Of a stretch of DNA of 40,698 nt, positions 1 to 6,219 are shown one piece after another. This DNA is from Flavobacteriales bacterium (GTDB taxonomy: Bacteria > Bacteroidota > Bacteroidia > Flavobacteriales_D > Sanyastnellaceae): NCBI GenBank assembly GCA_029238785.1, contig JAQWFN010000078.1, forward strand, positions 1 to 40,698, read 5' to 3'. The notes under the pieces are model-generated. The model had not been told where the DNA came from and ran no database searches. It saw only the letters and a list, made by a program, of their open reading frames with translations. The position numbers and the translations under genes were made by a program. Every line of letters begins with the position of its first letter. Position 1 is the stretch's first letter.

Positions 1-143
1 ATCATTTCAAGCGCCTTTGCAATGCAATCAGCATGGTCAACTTGAATGAAAAAGCCCCTAATTTGCCCCAAGACCTCACGAATAATAATGAAGTCTTGAA
101 GGTTATCTTCAACTACTAAAATCTTGACTTTCAAGCTGCTCAT
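1..143 (-). CDS. Response regulator receiver domain, partial (cut by window edge)
   Basis: The 47 visible residues begin with an ATG at 143 and run off the left edge. They open with a beta strand followed by VVEDN, the acidic pocket that starts a CheY-like receiver domain. The phosphorylated aspartate and any output domain lie outside the window. The start is 2 bases after the stop of the histidine kinase at 146, so the two are almost certainly co-transcribed and this regulator probably takes phosphate from that kinase. Whether it is a single-domain receiver or has a DNA-binding domain cannot be seen. Confidence 0.75.
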   Translation of the reverse strand, partial: MSSLKVKILVVEDNLQDFIIIREVLGQIRGFFIQVDHADCIAKALEM

Positions 144-145
144 GA

Positions 146-844
146 CTACGCTTTGGGAAGAGTAAAACGAATTTCCAAGTGTTCTCCTTCAGTTGCCCAC
201 ATTTCGCCTCCATTGTGCTCTACACAAGTTCTGGCAAGGGCTAGCCCCATTCCAATGTGCTGCTGTGATTTCTTCCCACTTGAAAACACATCAAATATTT
301 GATTTAAAGTTATCGTTTTTAAGCAATCATTTTGAGCAATGCACACAAATTCTACTTTATCCCCTAACTGTTTCGAAGAGATGTGATAGCTACTCACTTC
401 CTTTCCAGAATGGTCTAATACATTTTGAATCAACTCTTTAAACACGGTTATCAATTGCTCTTCAACAACCACTACCTCATCATCACAATCAAAAGAAAAG
501 ACAATTTCTCTTGCTTGAAGTTCTGAACGATACATGCTATTCACTTCTGAAAGTAAGGCCTTCGGTTTGAGAGCGATTTTCTCTTGGTTCGTTCTTGTAA
601 CACGAGAGAGGTCAACAAGTGCATTAATCATCCTTTTAAGCTGATCTGCATTTTGTAAAGCCATGTTCAAGTATTCTCCACCGCTTTCCTTGCCCGCATT
701 GTTTTGCGCCAATTTGATAAAAGACGATACCATTCTCAAAGGCTCATTCAAGTCGTGAGAAATAGCATAGACGAATCTATCAATATCTGTTTTCGGAGGG
801 TTCAAACCCAGTTTTTTAGCGCTCATGGCAGTAGTTTCAAGCAT
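146..844 (-). CDS. Soluble sensor histidine kinase (HisKA-HATPase)
   Basis: A cytoplasmic histidine kinase of about 232 residues. The H-box reads AISHDLNEP, with the phospho-accepting His near residue 30. It is the HDLNEPLR form seen in phytochrome-like and PAS-type kinases. The C-terminal ATPase has an N-box around ELIQNVLDHS and a G2 box GMGLALARTCVEHNGG. No membrane segment or sensor domain precedes the H-box, so input must come from a partner, probably one of the two flanking receivers. The start is uncertain: the frame is open back to a TTG at 871, with ATGs at 865, 850, 844 and 826. I chose 844 because it overlaps the upstream regulator's stop by only 8 bases (ATGCTTGA). The gene lies between two response regulators in one minus-strand operon. 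Confidence 0.85.
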   Translation of the reverse strand: MLETTAMSAKKLGLNPPKTDIDRFVYAISHDLNEPLRMVSSFIKLAQNNAGKESGGEYLNMALQNADQLKRMINALVDLSRVTRTNQEKIALKPKALLSEVNSMYRSELQAREIVFSFDCDDEVVVVEEQLITVFKELIQNVLDHSGKEVSSYHISSKQLGDKVEFVCIAQNDCLKTITLNQIFDVFSSGKKSQQHIGMGLALARTCVEHNGGEMWATEGEHLEIRFTLPKA

Positions 845-1211
845 TGGCATTTTCTGCAAGGACATCTTCAATTATTTGCGGTAATTCTGCGAATTGTTTG
901 TTCTTACTTATGCAGCGCTTTACCCCTTCTGACAAGGCCATCTTCACAGTATATTCATCATTTGAATTGGACAGAAACACCACTGGAACGCGTATTCTCA
1001 AGCTGCTCATCAACTTAATAAAATCGAAGCCATCAATTGTTGGCATAGAAATATCGAGCAGAATTAAATCAATCCCATTTCCGCTTAGTACTGATATCGC
1101 CTCGGAAGTGGTTAAAGAAGTTTCTACATCAAAACCATGCTGGTCTAAGAGCATTTTCGTCATCTTCAGGGTAACAATTTCATCATCTATCAACAAAAGT
1201 CTTTTCTTCAT
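837..1211 (-). CDS. Single-domain response regulator (CheY-like)
   Basis: A 124-residue stand-alone receiver domain. D9 and D10 form the acidic pocket (LLIDDE), D53 is the expected phosphorylation site (LLDISMP), S81 takes the usual Ser/Thr switch position, and K103 is the conserved lysine (ISKN). There is no output domain, so it should act by protein contact or as a phosphate shuttle. It overlaps the downstream kinase gene, which itself abuts a third regulator, giving a receiver-kinase-receiver cassette. A TACTTTCG box (plus-strand 1230-1237) just upstream resembles the Bacteroidota -7 element with one mismatch. Confidence 0.88.
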   Translation of the reverse strand: MKKRLLLIDDEIVTLKMTKMLLDQHGFDVETSLTTSEAISVLSGNGIDLILLDISMPTIDGFDFIKLMSSLRIRVPVVFLSNSNDEYTVKMALSEGVKRCISKNKQFAELPQIIEDVLAENANA

Positions 1212-1332
1212 ATTGTCTTGTCAGGACAACGAAAGTAAGCCCCTCATTGGGCTTATTTGGTAAGCTTAGTTCCCACAAGGATGTAGGACAAATCCGACAA
1301 ATGATTAACTTACCGAACCAAAACCTTACAAA

Positions 1333-2973
1333 ATGAAACATCTCTTCTCCCTTGCCCTCCTAATTACTAGTTTTCAGGGTCTTGCTCAGCTGGTTAACCT
1401 TGAATTATTAGAATCCTTTAGTATTTCAGAAGTGGAACAAATTGTGAACGACTTTGGGGTTCCTAACAATACCATTAATATCACAAGTGGAGTTGATTAT
1501 TACCGCGTAGAATACATGACCGAACACCCCAATGGAGAAATGGTTTTGGTGTCAGGAGGGATTGCCGTTCCCAACGATGTAGGTTCTTGTGCAAGCCCTA
1601 TTGCATCGTACCAACACGGTACTACTACAGTTAGAACTCAAGTACCTTCTTTTCTAAATGGTGAAGGACTTCTTGGGGTGATGTATGCAGGATCGGGCTA
1701 CATAGTTACGTTGCCCGATTTTATTGGGCTTGGTGTTTCTGAGCTCTTTCACCTTTATGTTCATGCCGATTCTCAAGCCAGTACCAGCTTAGACCTGATT
1801 CGTTTGGCTTCAAACGAGCTTCAAGAAGAATTGGGCTACACTTGGAACGAGCAACTTTTTCTTTTTGGTTATTCTCAAGGAGGCCACGCCACAATGGCCC
1901 TACATAAAATGATTGAAGAAGAGTTTCCAGAAGAATTCACCGTTACAGCAAGCGCTCCAATGAGCGGGCCATATGATATCTCGGGCACTCAAACCAACAT
2001 GATTATTGCTGATGCCCCTTTCTCTTTCTCAGGCTTTTTGCCTTATGTAACTATGGCTTATCAAGCGGCTTACGGGAATTTATATGACAGCCTTGAAGAA
2101 ATTTTCGTAGAACCCTATGCCACTACCTTACCCGATTTGTTCGACGGCACAAATAGCATAGGATACATCTCAACTCAGCTTCCTGCTATTCCAAATCAAA
2201 TGCTCCTTCCTGAGGTGTTTGAGGCCTTTCAGAACGACCCAAACCACCCTTTGAGGCTGGCTCTTGCTGATAACGACGTTTACGACTGGGCACCAACAGC
2301 ACCCGTAACCATGTACTATTGCACGGAAGACGAACAGGTGGATTATAACAACTCTCTTGTGGCTTTAGAAGCCATGACCAACAATGGTGCAACAAACGTT
2401 AGCGCCTTGAATGGAGGTGCGTTTGACCATGGAGGTTGCGCGCCACTTGCTTTTCTGGGTTGCTACTTTTTCTTTGAAGACTACCGACAAGATTCCTTTT
2501 CATTGGTTTATAATGTGCTTGTTAGTGACGCTAGTTCAGGCGATGTTTCAGATGGAGCATTGAGTTTTAACCTCATTGAGGGGGATGAGAACTATACTCT
2601 GGAGTGGAGTAATGGTGATAATGGACAAAGCATAGAAAATTTAGCTCCAGGCGAGTATACGCTCACCGTCACAGACCCATCAGGCTGCACTTCAACAGAA
2701 AGCTATGCCATCTCTTTCCCTGGTGTTTTAAGTGAACTTGACTTTACTTGGAAACTGTATCCCAATCCTAGTAACAGCTTAGTGAATATTGATTGGCCTT
2801 TCAGCTCTGGTAATTTCGATGTGTTTGATCTACAGGGGAAAGTTGTTTTGAGTGGACCAATTCAAAAGGGATTAAATCAACTCTCTTGCAACTCACTCCT
2901 TACAGGAATATACCATGTACGAATTAGCACTCCCGATGGTTTTTTCAATCGTCGTATTGCTATTGAAAAATAA
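1333..2973 (+). CDS. Secreted alpha/beta hydrolase (lipase-like) with T9SS type A sorting domain
   Basis: A 546-residue exported enzyme. Residues 1-19 form a signal peptide ending GLAQ. The hydrolase domain has the nucleophile elbow GYSQGG with S181, a likely acid D333 (TEDEQV) and a likely His H366 (FDHGGC). The arrangement resembles secretory lipases and feruloyl-esterase-like enzymes, so the substrate is probably an ester, but this is inferred. Around residues 395-465 is a SprB-like repeat (EWSNGD...LAPGEYTLTVTDPSGC). The last ~75 residues, beginning at YPNPS and ending in RRIAIEK, form a typical T9SS type A sorting domain, so the enzyme should be secreted or anchored on the cell surface. 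It is monocistronic and converges with an XRE regulator 7 bases downstream. A small hairpin AAGCCC/GGGCTT lies at 1237-1254 in the divergent upstream region. Confidence 0.88.
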   Translation: MKHLFSLALLITSFQGLAQLVNLELLESFSISEVEQIVNDFGVPNNTINITSGVDYYRVEYMTEHPNGEMVLVSGGIAVPNDVGSCASPIASYQHGTTTVRTQVPSFLNGEGLLGVMYAGSGYIVTLPDFIGLGVSELFHLYVHADSQASTSLDLIRLASNELQEELGYTWNEQLFLFGYSQGGHATMALHKMIEEEFPEEFTVTASAPMSGPYDISGTQTNMIIADAPFSFSGFLPYVTMAYQAAYGNLYDSLEEIFVEPYATTLPDLFDGTNSIGYISTQLPAIPNQMLLPEVFEAFQNDPNHPLRLALADNDVYDWAPTAPVTMYYCTEDEQVDYNNSLVALEAMTNNGATNVSALNGGAFDHGGCAPLAFLGCYFFFEDYRQDSFSLVYNVLVSDASSGDVSDGALSFNLIEGDENYTLEWSNGDNGQSIENLAPGEYTLTVTDPSGCTSTESYAISFPGVLSELDFTWKLYPNPSNSLVNIDWPFSSGNFDVFDLQGKVVLSGPIQKGLNQLSCNSLLTGIYHVRISTPDGFFNRRIAIEK

Positions 2974-2980
2974 GAGCCGC

Positions 2981-3361
2981 TTAGTTATAGCCGCTTTTCT
3001 TTTCTTCTTTCAGTTCTATAATTTCCTTTTCGAGGTGTTCGATGTAGCGCTGAACATATTCATTGCTTGAAAATTGCATGTTCTCAGCGCGTGCCCCTGT
3101 TCCCTGTACGTATTTATTTTGGCTGATATTAAAAATCTGCGACGACTCGAATTCAAAGAGCGCTGCTGGTTGAACATTTAATAGCACTGCAATTTGCTCA
3201 ACGCGAGAAACGCATACATCAACGCTTCCTCGTTCAACGTTGTTGTAGCCACTAGTGCTCATTTCCAGAGCTTCAGCCATCTGTTCCTGAGATAGTCCTT
3301 TCTCCTCCCTAAGGCGTTTGATGTTCTTGATGATGGTAGCTTTCAAGTGCTCTTGTCCCAT
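2981..3361 (-). CDS. XRE-family helix-turn-helix regulator (paralogue A)
   Basis: A 126-residue DNA-binding protein. Residues ~8-65 form a Cro/C1-type HTH (LREEKGLSQEQMAEALEMS, then a recognition helix ending in NNVERG). After it comes a conserved tail with FEFESSQIFNI and NKYVQ, and then a charged helix (EHLEKEIIELKEEKK) that is probably a coiled-coil dimerisation segment. The same layout, including the FNI..NK.VQ motif, recurs in the gene at 31958-32323, so the two are paralogues. It converges with the secreted hydrolase gene, 7 bases apart. Targets are unknown. The start ATG at 3361 is unambiguous. Confidence 0.85.
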   Translation of the reverse strand: MGQEHLKATIIKNIKRLREEKGLSQEQMAEALEMSTSGYNNVERGSVDVCVSRVEQIAVLLNVQPAALFEFESSQIFNISQNKYVQGTGARAENMQFSSNEYVQRYIEHLEKEIIELKEEKKSGYN

Positions 3362-3461
3362 GATACGAATGATTTAATAGTGACGAGATAAAGGTAAATC
3401 AGCTCAATTAAAAATCCCATTTCATCCACAAACTAAAACAGCCTACTCACAAAGTTCTTGA

Positions 3462-4451
3462 TTACATTTCTGCAACTACTCTTCCCTTTGTTTTACCGTT
3501 TAGAATCAAGTCCATTTGCGCTGGAATCTCCTCTAAACTGCAGAAACTAGCAATTTCCTCAAGGTGATCTGGTCTCCATTCTTGAGCTAATTTCTCCCAT
3601 ACCAATGTTCTGATATTCATCGGCGTTTCTGCGCTATCTATGCCCAGAAGGTTCACTCCATTCAGAATAAAAGGGTAGATGCTCATGTCGAATTCAGCCC
3701 GATCAACTAAGCCAATCGTTGCAACAGAGCCATTTCTTCCACATTTCTTAAGTAAGGTTACCAGGGTATTCCCGCCAACATTATCGATGGCTCCCGCCCA
3801 TTCTGAACGAAGTAAGGGTCTTCCACTTTCGTCGTTTACAGCACTTCGATCGAGCACCTCTTTCGCCCCAATAGACAAGAGATAGCCGACTGCCTCTTGC
3901 TTTCCGCTGGATGCCAAAACCTCATAGCCCGCCTTTTTCAAAATAGCCACAGCCATCGAACCAACTCCTCCACTAGCGCCAGTAACCATGATCGGACCCA
4001 TTGCGGGCCTTTGCCCATTGTTTTCCATCTTGTAAAGGGCCAGAGCTGCTGTATATGCCGCTGTACCCATAATCATGGCCTCCTTCAAGCTCATTTTTTC
4101 AGGCAAAGGCACAATCCATTCGGCGGGAACCGAAATGTACTCGGCAAATCCCCCTTTGGTGTTCATCCCTAAATCATAACTCGTGCAAATAACCGCCTGT
4201 CCGGGCTCGAACCTGCCGCTCTTGTCTTCTTCAACAATTCCACATGCATCTACACCAGGAGTGTGAGGATAAAAACGAGAAACTCCTTTATGTCCTGATG
4301 CCGATAAAGCGTCTTTGTAATTTAAAGCGGCATATTTCACTTTAATGAGCACATCATTGGCCGGCAAAAAACCTTGATCAACCAGCTCAACTCCTTTCGA
4401 AAACGATCCCTCCTCATTCTCTCTTACCACTAGTGCACGGTACTTTTCCAT
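3462..4451 (-). CDS. YhdH/YhfP-family NADPH-dependent MDR oxidoreductase (acrylyl-CoA reductase-like)
   Basis: A 329-residue zinc-independent medium-chain reductase. The GroES-like N-terminal half contains ALNYKDALSASG and the PGVDACGIV segment typical of YhdH/YhfP proteins. The Rossmann half has the dinucleotide loop VTGASGGVGS around residues 157-166. Characterised relatives include AcuI, which reduces acrylyl-CoA to propionyl-CoA with NADPH. Substrate assignment here rests on family resemblance only. It starts 2 bases after the stop of the polysaccharide deacetylase, so the two form a minus-strand pair, though no functional link is apparent. The canonical zinc-binding cysteines of alcohol dehydrogenases are absent, as expected for the family. 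Confidence 0.85.
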   Translation of the reverse strand: MEKYRALVVRENEEGSFSKGVELVDQGFLPANDVLIKVKYAALNYKDALSASGHKGVSRFYPHTPGVDACGIVEEDKSGRFEPGQAVICTSYDLGMNTKGGFAEYISVPAEWIVPLPEKMSLKEAMIMGTAAYTAALALYKMENNGQRPAMGPIMVTGASGGVGSMAVAILKKAGYEVLASSGKQEAVGYLLSIGAKEVLDRSAVNDESGRPLLRSEWAGAIDNVGGNTLVTLLKKCGRNGSVATIGLVDRAEFDMSIYPFILNGVNLLGIDSAETPMNIRTLVWEKLAQEWRPDHLEEIASFCSLEEIPAQMDLILNGKTKGRVVAEM

Positions 4452-4453
4452 GT

Positions 4454-5074
4454 TTATTCAAACGCTTTTAAGGCATGAAATTCATAACCTTGATGACTTA
4501 AATCCTCCAATACTCTTGGCAGTGCTTTTAACATTCTTGGCGCAGCCTTCTCACTATCGTGAAAAACCACAATCGATCCTTCCACCACATTTCTTACAAC
4601 ATTCTGATAGCATTGTTCTTCGTTCACCTTCGCATCAAAATCAGCACTAAGCACATCCCACATCACAATCTCACACCTCGACTTCAAGCAGTCTGTTTGC
4701 GCTTTTGTAATTCTACCATACGGTGGTCTGAAAAGCCTAGAATTGATCACTTCAGCACACTTCAAATAATTTCGAGCATAGTCAAAAGTGCTTGTTTTCC
4801 AACCATTCACATGCTGCTCTGTGTGATTACCTAGTGCATGACCTGCATCAAGTAAGGCCCTCACGACTTCAGGGAAACAACGCACATTTTCACCCACACA
4901 AAAGAAGGTCGCCTTAGCATTGTAAGGGCTCAGTAATTCCATCACCTCTAATGTGATTTCAGGATGCGGACCATCATCAAAAGTAAGGTAAACATGTTTT
5001 TCCTTGGTGGGAACTGACCAAAGTAAATCCTTTGCTAAAGGCCTGATGATGTTTGGTGTTTTAGTGAAATACAC
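4454..5074 (-). CDS. Polysaccharide deacetylase (NodB-homology domain)
   Basis: A 206-residue carbohydrate esterase family 4 protein that is little more than the NodB domain. All five motifs are visible: TFDDGP with D33/D34, HTEQH with metal-binding H84 and H88, RPPYG at 116-120, MWD at 138-140, and the catalytic VFHDS with H172. The metal and catalytic residues are intact, so it should be an active N- or O-deacetylase acting on peptidoglycan, chitooligosaccharide or an exopolysaccharide. No signal peptide is visible. The only good start is a GTG at 5074, since no in-frame ATG precedes the catalytic motif. It is first in a pair with the YhdH-type reductase, and divergent from the oxidoreductase at 5126 across a 51-base gap. 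Confidence 0.88.
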   Translation of the reverse strand: MYFTKTPNIIRPLAKDLLWSVPTKEKHVYLTFDDGPHPEITLEVMELLSPYNAKATFFCVGENVRCFPEVVRALLDAGHALGNHTEQHVNGWKTSTFDYARNYLKCAEVINSRLFRPPYGRITKAQTDCLKSRCEIVMWDVLSADFDAKVNEEQCYQNVVRNVVEGSIVVFHDSEKAAPRMLKALPRVLEDLSHQGYEFHALKAFE

Positions 5075-5107
5075 ACCGCAAGATACAATCGCCCGTGGAG
5101 AAATGAT

Positions 5108-5115
5108 TAGTTTTG
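5108..5115 (+). promoter_or_regulatory. Candidate -7 promoter box
   Basis: TAGTTTTG matches the Bacteroidota TAnnTTTG element and ends 10 bases before the ATG at 5126, implying a very short leader. No TTG-type -33 element is visible at the usual spacing, so the call is weak. Confidence 0.35.
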
Positions 5116-5125
5116 AGATTGAATT

Positions 5126-6148
5126 ATGAAGGCAGCAGTACTAGTAAAAAATGGAAAGGCATCAGAAGCTTTTCAAATCAAAGAAATCCCAGATGTTCAG
5201 GCGAAGGCCGGACAAGTTCTTGTTCAAAGCGAGGCATTTGGTTTGAATTTCGCCGATGTTATGGCGCGAAATGGTTTGTACCGAGAAGCACCTCCCTTGC
5301 CGAGCGTTTTGGGCTATGATTTTGTAGGTAGAGTTGTGGCCACAGGATCTCCTGAACTAAATTATTGGTTGGGCAAAAGGGTTGCCGGTCTTTCTCGCTT
5401 TGGAGCTTATGCCGAACTCATCGCCACTCAAGCCGACGGTATTGTTGAAATCAGCGAAAGCCTCGATGCTGCCAAAGCAACCGCCTTGGGAACACAATAC
5501 GCTACAGCCTACCATTCTGCTTGTCAGCTCACCAAGCTCCATGCAGGAGATCGAGTACTAATTCATGCTGCTGCGGGTGGAGTTGGGACGGCTTTGGTTC
5601 AACTTGCGCTGTGGAAAGGCTGCACCATTTTTGCCACTGCAGGAAGCGACGAAAAAATTGAAACCCTCAAAAAAGCAGGTGTTCATTACCCCATCAATTA
5701 TAGAAAAAAAGACTACGAATCTGAAGTAAAACGCTTGCTCGCCGGTAAGCGATTAGACCTCACTTTCAACCCAATTGCAGGAAGCACCTTTAAAAAAGAT
5801 TTGCGCTTATTGGGTTCTTCTGGAAGGATGATTTTGTTTGGAGCAGCAGAAAGATCGGGCAAAAAAGGAGGCAAACTCGCTACACTAAAATTCCTTTGGA
5901 GCATGGGCTTGATGATGCCCATTCTGCTCATGGCCAAAAGCCGTTCCATCATGGGCGTGAACATGCTCAAAGTTGCCGATCATCGTCCAGAACGCATTGG
6001 CGCGGCACTTCAAGATTTAGTGGAATTGATGAACCAGGGCATTATCGACCCTAAAGTGGGGGAAATTGTTGGCATTAATGACTTGGCCCGCGCGCATGAC
6101 GATTTGGAACACCGAAGAACTGAAGGCAAAATCGCCGTGAAATGGTAA
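5126..6148 (+). CDS. Zinc-independent quinone oxidoreductase-like MDR protein (VAT-1-like)
   Basis: A 340-residue NAD(P)H-dependent medium-chain reductase. The N-terminal GroES-like domain carries FGLNFADVMARNGLY, typical of quinone oxidoreductase and synaptic vesicle VAT-1-like proteins. The nucleotide-binding loop is HAAAGGVGTALVQLA near residues 148-162. Residues ~240-280 contain a hydrophobic stretch (LKFLWSMGLMMPILLMAKS) that matches the VAT-1-like subgroup better than classical Qor. No zinc ligands are present. It likely reduces quinones or enones, but the physiological substrate is unknown. It is divergently transcribed from the deacetylase pair, and leuS follows on the same strand after 71 bases. 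Confidence 0.85.
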   Translation: MKAAVLVKNGKASEAFQIKEIPDVQAKAGQVLVQSEAFGLNFADVMARNGLYREAPPLPSVLGYDFVGRVVATGSPELNYWLGKRVAGLSRFGAYAELIATQADGIVEISESLDAAKATALGTQYATAYHSACQLTKLHAGDRVLIHAAAGGVGTALVQLALWKGCTIFATAGSDEKIETLKKAGVHYPINYRKKDYESEVKRLLAGKRLDLTFNPIAGSTFKKDLRLLGSSGRMILFGAAERSGKKGGKLATLKFLWSMGLMMPILLMAKSRSIMGVNMLKVADHRPERIGAALQDLVELMNQGIIDPKVGEIVGINDLARAHDDLEHRRTEGKIAVKW

Positions 6149-6183
6149 GCAAAGATTAAGCTACTTTGAGTGCATTCTTTTGA

Positions 6184-6204
6184 CTAATTTCGTAGCGAAA
6201 TTAG
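6184..6204. promoter_or_regulatory. Perfect 9-bp inverted repeat upstream of leuS
   Basis: CTAATTTCG at 6184-6192 and CGAAATTAG at 6196-6204 are perfect inverted copies separated by TAG. The right arm ends 15 bases before the leuS ATG. The left arm contains TAATTTCG, a one-mismatch relative of the -7 box TAnnTTTG, with a TTTG 16 bases upstream of it. The element could therefore be an operator overlapping the leuS promoter or a leader hairpin. Confidence 0.5.
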
Positions 6205-6219
6205 AAAGCCCAAAGCACC

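Noticed and set aside
844-1263. 139-codon plus-strand frame opposite the response regulator
   Set aside because: It is antisense to a receiver domain with all catalytic residues intact.
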